64,000 bases of DNA from Microbacterium sp. AK009 (GCF_013410955.1 NZ_JACCCG010000001.1:541605-605604); one strand, 5' to 3'. Shown: positions 53,379 to 62,056, numbered from the stretch's first letter. Translations and numbers: made by a program. The notes: a model not told the origin generated them from the sequence alone.

Positions 53379-53920
53379 CGCGTTCGCGAGGAGATCCACC
53401 TTCACGCGGATGCTGCGGGGTGATTCGGTCCTCAGGAGCGCGGATCTCCGCGCAAGCGCGAGAATCCAGCGGCCGGGGAGGGCGAACGGAGGGTGCGGAG
53501 CGGGACGCGCGGAGCGGGGGCTCGCGAAATCCGCGTTCGCGAGGAGATTCTCCTTCACGCGGATGCGGCGGGGTGATCTGGTCCTCAGGAGCGCGAATCT
53601 CCGCGCGAGCGCGAGCGCGAGAGTGCAGCGGGCCGGGGAGGGGCAGGGAAGGGCGAGGAGCGGGCGCGGAGCGGGAGGGAGCGGAGCGGAAGAACATCCC
53701 GAAACCCGCGTTCGCGAGGAGATTCTCCTTCACGCGGATGCTGCGGGGTGATCCGGTCCTCATGAGCGCGGATTTCCGCGCGAGCGCGAAATTGCAGCGG
53801 AGCGGGAGGGCCGCGCCGGATCCGCGTTCGCGAGGAGATTCTCCTTCACGCGGATGCGGCGGGGCGATCTGGTCCTCAGGAGCGCGGATCTCCGCGCGAG
53901 CGTGAAAGTGCAGCGGCCGG
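53379..53920. repeat. Four-copy array of about 100-bp non-coding repeats
   Basis: This 764-bp stretch (53203-53966) has no supported gene. Repeat cores run about 53379-53476, 53532-53640, 53707-53800 and 53823-53920, anchored by CGTTCGCGAGGAG at 53381, 53534, 53709 and 53825 (steps 153, 175, 116, so reading frame is not kept). Each core is highly alike and holds three short palindromes: CGCGTTCGCG, GGAGATTCTCC and GCGCGGATCTCCGCGC. Linkers are purine-rich GGGAGCGG runs that vary in length. The array follows the stop of the minus-strand gene at 53967 directly. Confidence 0.85.
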
Positions 53921-53966
53921 GGAGCGGCCACGACGCGGAGAGGGGGGCGCGGCGCGGGAGGGCGCG

Positions 53967-54518
53967 TCAGAGCTCGTCGAGCATGCGGCGCTGCTCTTCG
54001 GTCAGGCCGTCACGCAGTTCCTTCCGGCCCTGCGCGGTGGCGCGGGAATCGCCGACCGCGGGGCGCGGGGCCGTGGCATCCGCTCCTGTCGTCTTCGTGC
54101 GCGTGGCGCGGTCGTACAGGGCGCCGGCGTGCGCCTCGACCCGGTCGTCGATGACGTCGTAGATCGCCCAGCCGATCATGAGCACCACGGGCGGCAGGAT
54201 CCACCCCCAGAACCACCCGCCGATCGACACACCCGAGAACAGCACCGTGGCGATCCAGACGAGGAAGGCGACGGCGAAGGCGACGAAGAACTCCGCCACC
54301 TTCTCGCCCACCCGCGTGCGTCGGTCGGCGGAGCGTGCCGCCATCCCGCCGAACCACCGGGACAGCAGCGGCTTGATCCAGATCACGATCGCGGTGAGCA
54401 CGATGCCTGCCCACAGGGCCGCCCACCCGACGCGTGCGGGGGTGAGGAATCCGATCACCAGCAGCACCGCGATGTTGAACACCAGCAGCGAGACGAACCG
54501 CACGACCCACTTCTTCAT
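53967..54518 (-). CDS. Hypothetical four-helix membrane protein
   Basis: 183 residues, no named family recognised. Four predicted helices: FVSLLVFNIAVLLVIGFLTP, GWAALWAGIVLTAIVIWIKPLL, FVAFAVAFLVWIATVLFSG and GWFWGWILPPVVLMIGWAIYDVI. A charged cytosolic C-terminus ends in LTEEQRRMLDEL. The first two helices resemble small holin-like or DUF-type actinobacterial membrane proteins. ATG 54518 has GGAG very close upstream. The 53.4-53.9 kb repeat array lies in its 3' flank and would be in its transcript. Confidence 0.75.
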   Translation of the reverse strand: MKKWVVRFVSLLVFNIAVLLVIGFLTPARVGWAALWAGIVLTAIVIWIKPLLSRWFGGMAARSADRRTRVGEKVAEFFVAFAVAFLVWIATVLFSGVSIGGWFWGWILPPVVLMIGWAIYDVIDDRVEAHAGALYDRATRTKTTGADATAPRPAVGDSRATAQGRKELRDGLTEEQRRMLDEL

Positions 54519-54558
54519 GGCTCCAGCGTGCCACGCCCGGTGGGCGGGGGCTACCGGG

Positions 54559-55356
54559 TCACCCCAGGGGCACGAGCTCGGTCACGTCGTCGTCGGGCAA
54601 CGCGTCGGCGATGGCGGTCACCGTCATGCGGCCGAGCGTGACGGCCCCCGAGATGGTGGTGAGGAAGGCGGTGTCGGCGGCGTCCCGGCCCGTCGCGATG
54701 CGCACGAGCGTGCGGCGAGGAGCGAGGGTCGTCGCATCGACGACGTACCAGGCGTCGTCGATGTGAGCCTCGGCGACCGCGTGGAAGTCCATCGGATCAA
54801 GCCCCGGGGCATACACCGACACGAGGCGGGCCGGCACGTTCCGGGCCCGCAGCAGCGCGACGGTGAGGTGGGCGAAGTCGCGGCAGACCCCCTGCCGGGC
54901 AAGGAGTGTGCGCATCGCGCCGTCGGTCGGAAGGCTCGATCCGCTGACGTAGGCCAGGTGTGTGCCGACCCACGACGAGACGGATGCGAGCAACTCGGCC
55001 GGGTCGGTGATACCGGCGAACTCGGCGGCCGCGGTGGGGACGAGGGCGTCCGACTCCGCGTACCGGCTCGGGCGGCGGTAGCGCACGAGCTCCGCTGCGC
55101 TCGCGGGGGCAGGCTCGGCCCGGCCGACGACCGTCGCGGAGTAGTCGAGCACGAGGGTGCCGGGGCGCGCGACGACACGGTGCAGGCGCGTGCCGTGCTC
55201 ATCCTCCAGCTCCTCCGTCTCCACGGGTTCCTCGTCCAGGGTGACGCTGAGATGCTCGCGCTCGCGCGGCACCCCGGCGGCGATGGCGACGGAGAACACC
55301 AGCTCCGACGCCTCGGTGACTTCGAGCTCCAGGTTCGCGCCCACATCCCGCTGCAT
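54559..55356 (-). CDS. Transglutaminase-like protein
   Basis: Transglutaminase/papain-like fold with the catalytic triad in order: Cys in ARQGVCRDFAH, His in DFHAVAEAHI and Asp in WYVVDATTLAP. The N-terminal 100 residues form the beta domain usual in this bacterial subgroup (MQRDVGANLELEV...). I favour ATG 55356, where the family normally begins, over GTG 55383. 265 residues. Such proteins are probably proteases or amidases; the substrate is unknown. Divergent from the enoyl-CoA hydratase gene. Confidence 0.85.
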   Translation of the reverse strand: MQRDVGANLELEVTEASELVFSVAIAAGVPREREHLSVTLDEEPVETEELEDEHGTRLHRVVARPGTLVLDYSATVVGRAEPAPASAAELVRYRRPSRYAESDALVPTAAAEFAGITDPAELLASVSSWVGTHLAYVSGSSLPTDGAMRTLLARQGVCRDFAHLTVALLRARNVPARLVSVYAPGLDPMDFHAVAEAHIDDAWYVVDATTLAPRRTLVRIATGRDAADTAFLTTISGAVTLGRMTVTAIADALPDDDVTELVPLG

Positions 55357-55421
55357 GCGCTCCACTCTCGCGTGCGCGGGCACCGCTCACAACCGCGGAG
55401 GCGGTGTGGTACGGATGAAGG

Positions 55422-56183
55422 GTGATCACCCTCACCCTCGACGACGGCGTCGCGGAGATCGTCCTCGACGCTCCCGAACGACGAAACGCCCTCACTCTCG
55501 ACGATCTGGCCGAGCTGGATGCGGCATACCGACGCGCCGCGGAGACCGACACCCGTGCGCTCGTCCTCCGCGGCGAAGGCCGCGTCTTCTGCGCGGGCCG
55601 CGACATCTCCGGCGTCGACCCCGAGACCGACGACGTCGCGGGGTATCTCGGAGCCGTCGAACGGCTGATGCGCCGGATGGCGGAGCATCCCGTTCCCACC
55701 TTCGCCGCCGTGCAGGGCGCTGCGCTTGGTGTCGGGCTCGGCCTGGCGATCGCCACCGACGTCGTCTACGTCGGCGAGGCGGCGAAGGTCGGCTCCCCGT
55801 TCGCGCAGCTCGGGGCTCTGCTCGACTCCGGCGGTCATGCGCTGCTGTTCGATCGGCTCGGCGCGCATCGCGCGCTCGACCTCATCTACACCGGCGACCT
55901 GCTGAGCGGGGCAGAGGCCGTGGCGGCGGGACTGTTCAGCCGCGCGGTGCCGGATGACGGGCTGCTGGCGTTCACGCGCGAGAAGGCGCGGCTCGCGGCA
56001 TCCGGTCCGACTCAGGCGTTCCTGGCATCCAAACGCCTCATCGCCTCGCTCCGCGACGAGCGCCTCTGGCCGGTGATCGCCGCCGAGACGGCCGGGCAGG
56101 AGGCGCTGCGCGCCACCGCCGACTACCGCGAGGGCTTCGCGGCGTTCCAGCAGAAGCGGCGGCCCACCTTCCGCGGCGACTGA
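55422..56183 (+). CDS. Enoyl-CoA hydratase/isomerase family protein
   Basis: Crotonase-fold protein, 253 residues: oxyanion-hole strands RVFCAGRDISG (about residue 55) and AVQGAALGVGLGLAIATDVVYVGE (about 95), then KVGSPFAQLGALLDSGGHALL. The first catalytic Glu of classical hydratases (GGGCEL..E) is not present; the region reads GVGLGLAIATD, and the later position reads LLDSGG. It may therefore be an isomerase, hydrolase or decarboxylase rather than a true hydratase. GTG start at 55422 without a clear ribosome site. Confidence 0.85.
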   Translation: MITLTLDDGVAEIVLDAPERRNALTLDDLAELDAAYRRAAETDTRALVLRGEGRVFCAGRDISGVDPETDDVAGYLGAVERLMRRMAEHPVPTFAAVQGAALGVGLGLAIATDVVYVGEAAKVGSPFAQLGALLDSGGHALLFDRLGAHRALDLIYTGDLLSGAEAVAAGLFSRAVPDDGLLAFTREKARLAASGPTQAFLASKRLIASLRDERLWPVIAAETAGQEALRATADYREGFAAFQQKRRPTFRGD

Positions 56184-56252
56184 CCCGCGCCCGGCCCGCG
56201 CCACCCCCGTCCGGCCGCACCGCGCGGACTCGTGCCACCCCCCGGCCGCCGG

Positions 56253-56319
56253 GTTCGGGGCGGGATCGTTCGTCTGGGGCGCGAACGGCCCGCCCCGAAC
56301 GGAAGAAGCCGCCCCGAAC
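56253..56319. repeat. Four-motif palindrome, TTCGGGGCGG type
   Basis: GTTCGGGGCGG at 56253 and GTCTGGGGCG at 56272 (19 nt) face CCGCCCCGAAC at 56290 and 56309 (19 nt), all about centre 56286; outer 11-bp arms are perfect. An additional exact 12-bp pairing joins 56253-56264 with 56289-56300. Same geometry as the elements at 10.35, 24.26 and 49.19 kb, with a third motif. Between convergent genes. Confidence 0.7.
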
Positions 56320-56353
56320 GCTCGACGGGCGGGAGAGCGGCCCCCCCGCGGCC

Positions 56354-57064
56354 TCACCCGCCGAGCGCGTCGCGGATCGCCTCGGCGGAGCGGGCCAGCC
56401 GCGCCGCGATGATCGAGGGCTCCGTTCCGCCCGCGACGTGGACCACGGCGATCGTCGCGGGCGGTCGGGACCGCAGCGTCAGCGGCACGGCGACGGCATG
56501 GACGCTCGGCAGCACCTCGTCGTGGCTCGTCGCGAAGCCGCGGGCGGCCGCCTCCGATATGTCGGCGACGACCGGGGCGGGCAGCGACCGCGGCCAGGCC
56601 CGCTCGGGCAGCTGCGCGAGGATCGCCTTGCCCGGCGCCCCGACGGTGACCGGATGCCGCGTGCCGGGGCGCTGCGCGACGGCGGCGACGGAGTGACGCG
56701 GCTCGACGCTGACGAGCGTGACGCACTCCTCGTGATCGAGGACGGCGAGGAAGCACGTCATCCCGAGGTCGTTCGCCACGGCGGTGAGCTCGGGCAGGGC
56801 CTCGGCCTGCAGATCGTGGGCGACTCCGGCCGCGAGCGCGGCCATCCGCGCGCCCAGGGTCAGCCGCCCGCTGCGCTCGCGGACGATGAGTCCGTGCTGC
56901 TCGAGCGTGCGCACGAGACGATAGGCGACCGAGCGGTGCACCTCCAGTCGCTCCGCGACCTCGTCGATCGTGAGGGGCTCCCGGGCATCGGCGAGCGTCT
57001 CCAGGACCCGGATGCCGCGGCTGAGCGTCTGCGAAGCGGGGACACCCGGCGCCGCATCCGTCAT
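56354..57064 (-). CDS. IclR-family transcriptional regulator
   Basis: Winged helix-turn-helix (GIRVLETLADAREPLTIDEVAERLEVHRSVAYRLVRTLEQHGLI, residues 18-61) and IclR effector domain with VTVGAPGKAILAQL and the C-terminal AVAVPL-type segment. 236 residues. Ribosome site GGGGGAGGA before ATG 57064. Divergent from a MobA-like monooxygenase gene, with paired GTTC-N7-GAAC palindromes in between, so it probably controls aromatic-acid degradation in response to the substrate. Confidence 0.92.
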   Translation of the reverse strand: MTDAAPGVPASQTLSRGIRVLETLADAREPLTIDEVAERLEVHRSVAYRLVRTLEQHGLIVRERSGRLTLGARMAALAAGVAHDLQAEALPELTAVANDLGMTCFLAVLDHEECVTLVSVEPRHSVAAVAQRPGTRHPVTVGAPGKAILAQLPERAWPRSLPAPVVADISEAAARGFATSHDEVLPSVHAVAVPLTLRSRPPATIAVVHVAGGTEPSIIAARLARSAEAIRDALGG

Positions 57065-57134
57065 GAGTCCTCCCCCACGGGCGCTTTGTCTCTCACGCGC
57101 CCTTGCCCCATCATCGCGCAGTCGTATACGATCC

Positions 57135-57169
57135 GTTCAATAGTAGAACGACGTGTTCGAATATAGAAC
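57135..57169. promoter_or_regulatory. Paired IclR-type operators
   Basis: GTTC-AATAGTA-GAAC (57135-57149) and GTTC-GAATATA-GAAC (57155-57169), start to start 20 bp apart, on one face of the helix. AT-rich centres include a TATAGA that may be the -10 of the monooxygenase promoter. Confidence 0.7.
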
Positions 57170-57232
57170 ACCCACCTACTTCTCGCCAGCGCACCGCCGC
57201 GCCACCCCGGACATCGGCGTCAAGGAGAATCC

Positions 57233-59164
57233 ATGCAGTTCCACCACCACGGCTACGTCTCGGGTGACCCCCGCGTTCAGCCCGCCGCCGGCACCGGGAT
57301 CGATCGACCTGATGATCTGCCCGACGTCGTCGACGTGCTCATCGTCGGCTCCGGCCCTGCCGGCATGCTCCTGGCCGCGCAGATGTCGCAGTTTCCCGCC
57401 GTCACCACCCGGCTCATCGAGCGCCGCAACGGGCGCCTGCCGCTCGGGCAGGCCGACGGCATCCAGCCGCGAAGCGTCGAGACCTTCCAGGCCTTCGGGT
57501 TCGCCGAGCGCATCATCGCCGAGGCCTACAACATCGGCTGGATGAACTTCTGGGGCCCCGATCCCGCCGACCCGTCGCGGATCACGCGCACCGCGCGCAC
57601 CGAAGACTACGGCTACAAGATCAGCGAGTTCCCGCACCTCATCGTCAACCAGGCGCGGGTGCTCGACTACTTCGCCGAGGCGGCGGCGCAGGGTCCCGCC
57701 CGGATCGCACCCGACTACGGTGTGGAGTTCGTCGGCCTCACCGTCGAGGAGTCCGCGGGCGACGCCGACCACCCCGTCGAGGTGCGCGTGCGCCACGTGG
57801 CGGGGACCCGTGCGGGGGAGGAGCGCACGATCCGGGCGCGCTACGTCGTCGGATGCGACGGTGCGCGCAGCCGCGTGCGCGAGGCGATCGGACGCACCCA
57901 CGTCGGAAGCACCGCCCAGCACGCCTGGGGCGTCATGGACGTGCTCGTCGACACCGACTTCCCCGACTGGCGCATCAAGTGCGCGATCTCGGCGGAGGCG
58001 GGCAACATCCTCCACATCCCCCGCGAGGGCGGCTACCTCAGTCGGATGTACATCGACCTCGGAGAGGTCGCCGCCGACGACAACCACCGCGTCCGCGAGA
58101 CCCCGATCGAGGAGATCATCCGTCGCGCCAACGCCATCCTCCACCCCTACACGATCGACGTGAAGCAGGTCGCCTGGCACAGCGTCTACGAGGTCGGCCA
58201 CCGGGTCACCGACGGGTTCGACGACGTCGCGGCGGGAGAGACCCGCGACCCGCGCGTCTTCCTCACCGGCGACGCCTGCCACACGCACAGCGCGAAGGCG
58301 GGGCAGGGGATGAACGTGTCCATGCAGGACGGGTTCAACCTGGGCTGGAAGCTCGGTCACGTGCTCACCGGGCTCGCCCCGGCATCGCTCCTGCGCACCT
58401 ACGACGCCGAACGCAAGCCCGTCGCCCAGCAGCTCATCGACTTCGATCGCGAGTGGTCCTCGCTCATGGCGCGGAAGCCCGCCGAGATCTCCGACCCCCA
58501 GGACCTTGCGACCTACTACCTGGGCACCGCCGAGTTCCCGTCGGGTTTCATGACGCACTACGCGCCGTCGCAGATCGTGGCGGATGCCACCCACCAGCAT
58601 CTCGCGGAGGGTCTCCCCGTGGGCATGCGGTTCAAGAGCTCCGAAGTCGTAAGGGTAGTCGACGGCAACGCCGTCCACCTCGGCCACCACGCCAAGGCCG
58701 ACGGGCGCTGGCGCATCTACGCCTTCGCCGATCGACCCGCCGCCGGCGAGCCGTCGGCGCTCGCCGCATGGGCGGAGCAGGTGGCCGCCCCCGACGGGCC
58801 GGTGCGCCGACTCACGCCCGTGGGCGCCGATGTCGACGCCGTCTTCGATGTGAAGGTGATCTACCAGCAGTCGTTCGAGGACGTCGAACTCGCCGCGGTG
58901 CCCGAGATCTTCCGGCCCCGCTCGGGCCCCCTCGGCCTCGTCGACGGCGAGAAGGTGTTCGCCGCGGCGCCGAGCGCCTGGACGCGCACCGACATCTTCG
59001 ACGAGCGCGGTCTCTCGCGCGACGGTGTCGTCGTGGTGGTGCGTCCCGACCAGTATGTCGCCGCGGTCCTGCCGCTTCAGGCCCTTGCCGAGCTCGACGC
59101 CTTCCTCTCCGGCGCCTTCCTGCCACAGCGCGAGGTCGCGGGCGCGGGTGCGACGGCGCGCTGA
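57233..59164 (+). CDS. mobA: FAD-dependent aromatic monooxygenase, 3-hydroxybenzoate 4-monooxygenase-like
   Basis: Three-domain class A flavoprotein hydroxylase like MobA and phenol hydroxylase. FAD domain with VLIVGSGPAGMLLAAQM (about residue 35), DG motif CDGARSRVREAIG, and FLTGDACHTHSAKAGQGMNVSMQDGFNLGWKL. C-terminal thioredoxin-like domain (about 470-640). 643 residues, matching MobA. It would hydroxylate 3-hydroxybenzoate to protocatechuate with NADPH and O2; a phenol or other hydroxybenzoate substrate remains possible. AAGGAG precedes ATG 57233. Controlled by the divergent IclR regulator. Confidence 0.82.
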   Translation: MQFHHHGYVSGDPRVQPAAGTGIDRPDDLPDVVDVLIVGSGPAGMLLAAQMSQFPAVTTRLIERRNGRLPLGQADGIQPRSVETFQAFGFAERIIAEAYNIGWMNFWGPDPADPSRITRTARTEDYGYKISEFPHLIVNQARVLDYFAEAAAQGPARIAPDYGVEFVGLTVEESAGDADHPVEVRVRHVAGTRAGEERTIRARYVVGCDGARSRVREAIGRTHVGSTAQHAWGVMDVLVDTDFPDWRIKCAISAEAGNILHIPREGGYLSRMYIDLGEVAADDNHRVRETPIEEIIRRANAILHPYTIDVKQVAWHSVYEVGHRVTDGFDDVAAGETRDPRVFLTGDACHTHSAKAGQGMNVSMQDGFNLGWKLGHVLTGLAPASLLRTYDAERKPVAQQLIDFDREWSSLMARKPAEISDPQDLATYYLGTAEFPSGFMTHYAPSQIVADATHQHLAEGLPVGMRFKSSEVVRVVDGNAVHLGHHAKADGRWRIYAFADRPAAGEPSALAAWAEQVAAPDGPVRRLTPVGADVDAVFDVKVIYQQSFEDVELAAVPEIFRPRSGPLGLVDGEKVFAAAPSAWTRTDIFDERGLSRDGVVVVVRPDQYVAAVLPLQALAELDAFLSGAFLPQREVAGAGATAR

Positions 59165-59281
59165 CGCATCCATCCACCCCTGAGCACACCACCGGTGCAC
59201 CGACTGTACGTCGTGTATATCGGAGCCTCTGCCGCCACCCGGGCACAATGACCACGACCGCCCCCGATCCCGAGGAGTCCG

Positions 59282-60754
59282 ATGACCGCCGATCGTGAAA
59301 CCGCCCTGCTCGCCGAGGTGCCCGACGGGCTATTCATCGGAGGCGCTTGGCGTCCCGCCGCGGAGGGGCGCACGCTCCGCGTCTTCGACCCCGCCACCGG
59401 GGAAGCGGTGAAGACGATCGCCGACGCCTCGGTCGACGACGGCAAGGCAGCCCTGGATGCCGCCGTGGCGGCGTTCCCGGAATGGTCGCGCACCCCGGCA
59501 CGCGAGCGCGCCGAACTGCTGCGGCGCACCTTCGACCTCGTGCAGGAGCGCAAGGAGGACCTGGCGCTCCTCATGACGATCGAGATGGGTAAGCCCCTCG
59601 CCGAGGCGCGCGGCGAGGTGATGTACGGCGGGGAGTTCATCCGCTGGTTCAGCGAAGAGGCCTCGCGTGTGCAGGGGCGCTACGGAGCGAACCCCGAGGG
59701 CACCGGGCGGATGATCGTCTCGCAGCACCCGGTGGGGCCGTGCTACCTCATCACCCCCTGGAACTTCCCCCTCGCGATGGCCACCCGCAAGATCGCGCCG
59801 GCGCTCGCCGCGGGCTGCACCGTGGTCATCAAGCCCGCCGAGCTCACACCGCTGACGACGCTGTTCTTCGTCAAGCTGCTCGAGGAGGCGGGGCTCCCGG
59901 CGGGTGTCGTCAACGTCCTCACCACCTCCAGCTCGGGCAAGGTCTCCGAGCCGATCATCCGCGACCCGCGCCTGCGCAAGCTCTCCTTCACCGGCTCGAC
60001 GCCGGTCGGGCAGAGGCTGCTCGAGCAGGCCGCGGAGGGGGTGCTCCGCACCTCGATGGAACTCGGCGGCAACGCCCCGTTCGTCGTCTTCGACGACGCC
60101 GACCTCGACAAGGCGGTCGACGGCGCGATGGCCGCGAAGTTCCGCAACATCGGGCAGGCGTGCACCGCCGCGAACCGCTTCATCGTGCACCGCTCGGTCG
60201 CCGACGAGTTCGCGCGCCGCGTCACCGCGCGCGTGCAGGGCTTCCGCATCGGCCGCGGCACCGAGGAGGGCGTCACCATCGGCCCGCTCATCGATGACCG
60301 CGCAGTTGCCAAGGCCGCGGCGCTGGTCGACGATGCCGTGAGCCGCGGCGCGGAGCTGCGTACCGGCGGCAAGGCCCTTGAAGGCCCCGGCACCTTCTAC
60401 GAGCCGACGGTGGTCTCGGATGTGCGGCCGGGCAGCGACATCCTCCGCGAAGAGATCTTCGGACCGGTGCTGGCGATCATCCCGTTCGACGACGAAGACG
60501 ATGCCGTCCGCATCGCCAACGACACCGAGTACGGCCTGGTCTCGTACGTCTACACCGAGAACCTCGCCCGCGGGCAGCGCATGATCGAGCGGCTCGAGAC
60601 CGGCATGATGGGCCTGAACATGGGGGTCGTCTCCAACGCCGCCGCCCCGTTCGGCGGCTGGAAGTTCTCGGGTCTCGGCCGTGAGGGCGGCGCCGAGGGC
60701 ATCCACGAGTACCTGCAGACGAAGTACACGCTCACCCCGAACCCGTTCGCCTGA
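59282..60754 (+). CDS. gabD: NAD(P)-dependent succinate-semialdehyde dehydrogenase (ALDH family)
   Basis: Aldehyde dehydrogenase with catalytic Glu in MELGGNAP and Cys in GQACTAANR (about residue 293). GabD-type features: FIRWFSEEASRVQGRYG near residue 120 and the C-terminal MMGLNMGVVSNAAAPFGGWKFSGLGREGG. 490 residues. GAGGAG precedes ATG 59282. It oxidises succinate semialdehyde to succinate; glutarate semialdehyde is an alternative. It follows the monooxygenase by 118 nt and may or may not share its transcript. Confidence 0.9.
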   Translation: MTADRETALLAEVPDGLFIGGAWRPAAEGRTLRVFDPATGEAVKTIADASVDDGKAALDAAVAAFPEWSRTPARERAELLRRTFDLVQERKEDLALLMTIEMGKPLAEARGEVMYGGEFIRWFSEEASRVQGRYGANPEGTGRMIVSQHPVGPCYLITPWNFPLAMATRKIAPALAAGCTVVIKPAELTPLTTLFFVKLLEEAGLPAGVVNVLTTSSSGKVSEPIIRDPRLRKLSFTGSTPVGQRLLEQAAEGVLRTSMELGGNAPFVVFDDADLDKAVDGAMAAKFRNIGQACTAANRFIVHRSVADEFARRVTARVQGFRIGRGTEEGVTIGPLIDDRAVAKAAALVDDAVSRGAELRTGGKALEGPGTFYEPTVVSDVRPGSDILREEIFGPVLAIIPFDDEDDAVRIANDTEYGLVSYVYTENLARGQRMIERLETGMMGLNMGVVSNAAAPFGGWKFSGLGREGGAEGIHEYLQTKYTLTPNPFA

Positions 60755-60810
60755 GCGCCGTGGGCGGCGGCGCCGCTCTCTCCCCGCGCCCCCCGATCCC
60801 GACGCTGTGC

Positions 60811-60921
60811 GTCCCACAAGGTGCGCGGACCGACGCCGTTGCACGCTTGTTCTGGGACACCCGTATTCGGGTGTCCCAGAAGGCGGTGGGTGAGCGCGTC
60901 GGAAGCCCCTCCTTGTGGGAC
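60811..60921. repeat. 111-bp nested imperfect palindrome
   Basis: Nested arms share one centre (about 60866): outer GTCCCACAAGG/CCTTGTGGGAC (60811, 60911), middle CCGACGC/GCGTCGG (60830, 60896), inner perfect 13-bp TCTGGGACACCCG/CGGGTGTCCCAGA with a TATT loop (60851-60880). GTCCCA/TGGGAC recurs four times in alternating orientation. It lies downstream of gabD and could act as a terminator, but its order differs from the 65-bp elements. Confidence 0.8.
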
Positions 60922-60994
60922 ATGGCCGCTGATGACGCGGGGCCGACGACGTCGCCGGGGCGCGGCTGTCGGGGGAGCGCGGGAGGATGACGGG

Positions 60995-62056
60995 GTGACG
61001 ACGTCACCGCTCCTCGCGCGCCGCCTGCGCTCGCACCGTCTGAGCGCCCCTGCGGCGACGCTGGAGAGCGCGGCGCGGTGGATGCTGGCTGTCCAGTCGC
61101 AGGACTTCGTCGGCGGCCGGTGGGCGCTGGCGACACGCACGCGTGCTGCGCCCTCGCTCTCCGACGTCGATGCGCTCTTCGACTCCGGGTGCCTGGTGCG
61201 CTCGTGGACGATGCGGGGGACGCTCCACATCGTCCCCGCCGCAGACCTCCGCTGGATCCTGCGGGCCACGCGGGTGCAGCAGGTGCGTCGAGCGGCTCCC
61301 GTGCTCCGGCGCGAGGGGGTCGACGGCGCCGTGCTGGTGCGTGCCGAGAGTGCCGCGCGCCGAGCGCTCGCGGAGGTGAAGCGGATGAGCCGCGCCGACC
61401 TCTTCGCCGCGTGGGATGCCGCGGGCATCCCGACCGCGGGGCAGCGCGGGTATCACCTGCTGTCCGCCCTCTCGGTGCAGGGGATCCTGTGCCTGGGAGC
61501 GGTGACGGAGCGCTCGCGCGGCGGTGCGCGCGAGCAGAACGTCGTCCTCGTGGATGACCTGAGGACGGATGCCACGGCACCGGCCGACCCTCTCATCGAG
61601 CTCATCGTCGGTTACGTCCGCGGCCATGGGCCGGCCTCGGCGCGCGATGCCGCGTGGTGGTCGGGGCTGCCGCTGACGACCGTCCGCGCGGCGCTCCAGG
61701 AGGCGGGCGACCGAATCGCGCTCTGGGCCGGATCACGCGCGGCCGAGGCGCTCTTCGTCGCTCCCGCCACCCCTCGTGCGACGGTGCACGGCGACGCGCT
61801 GGCCCTGCCGCCCTTCGACGAGTACTACCTCTCGTACGACGACCGCTCCGGCACCTGCGCGCCGGAGCATCTCGACGGGGTCGGACCGTCGAAGAACGGC
61901 ATGGTCCGCGCCATCCTCGTTTCCGACGGCCGGGTGGCAGGAACCTGGACGCCCGCTCGCGGGGCTGCCGGCATCGATCTGTTCGACGTCGCCGGCCTCA
62001 CCGAAGATCACGCCCGCGCCGCGGTCGCACGATTCACCGCATTCCGCTCCGGGTGA
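60995..62056 (+). CDS. Winged-helix DNA-binding protein, AlkZ/YcaQ-like (HTH_42)
   Basis: Member of the HTH_42 family, related to AlkZ DNA glycosylases that unhook interstrand crosslinks. The family's catalytic-loop region appears as MLAVQSQDF (about residues 30-38, Q-x-Q-D), followed by LVRSWTMRGTLHIVPAADLRWIL; C-terminal part has LPPFDEYYLSYDDR. 353 residues. GTG 60995 has GGGAGGA upstream; longer frames run into the palindrome. A DNA-repair role would parallel the Ada-AlkA/Ogt genes at 18-20 kb, but this subgroup is not experimentally defined. Confidence 0.82.
   Translation: MTTSPLLARRLRSHRLSAPAATLESAARWMLAVQSQDFVGGRWALATRTRAAPSLSDVDALFDSGCLVRSWTMRGTLHIVPAADLRWILRATRVQQVRRAAPVLRREGVDGAVLVRAESAARRALAEVKRMSRADLFAAWDAAGIPTAGQRGYHLLSALSVQGILCLGAVTERSRGGAREQNVVLVDDLRTDATAPADPLIELIVGYVRGHGPASARDAAWWSGLPLTTVRAALQEAGDRIALWAGSRAAEALFVAPATPRATVHGDALALPPFDEYYLSYDDRSGTCAPEHLDGVGPSKNGMVRAILVSDGRVAGTWTPARGAAGIDLFDVAGLTEDHARAAVARFTAFRSG

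Noticed and set aside
53379-53920. CRISPR-like look of the repeat array
   Set aside because: Units are about 100 bp with unequal, purine-rich linkers and only four copies; there are no short identical repeats with unique spacers of even length and no cas genes.
53317-53931. Open frames on both strands through the repeat array
   Set aside because: Unit spacing is not a multiple of three, so the repeated peptide shifts frame from copy to copy; no ribosome site or consistent codon bias.
56338-56351. Homopolymeric C run as a frameshift site
   Set aside because: It lies between convergent genes, outside any coding sequence.
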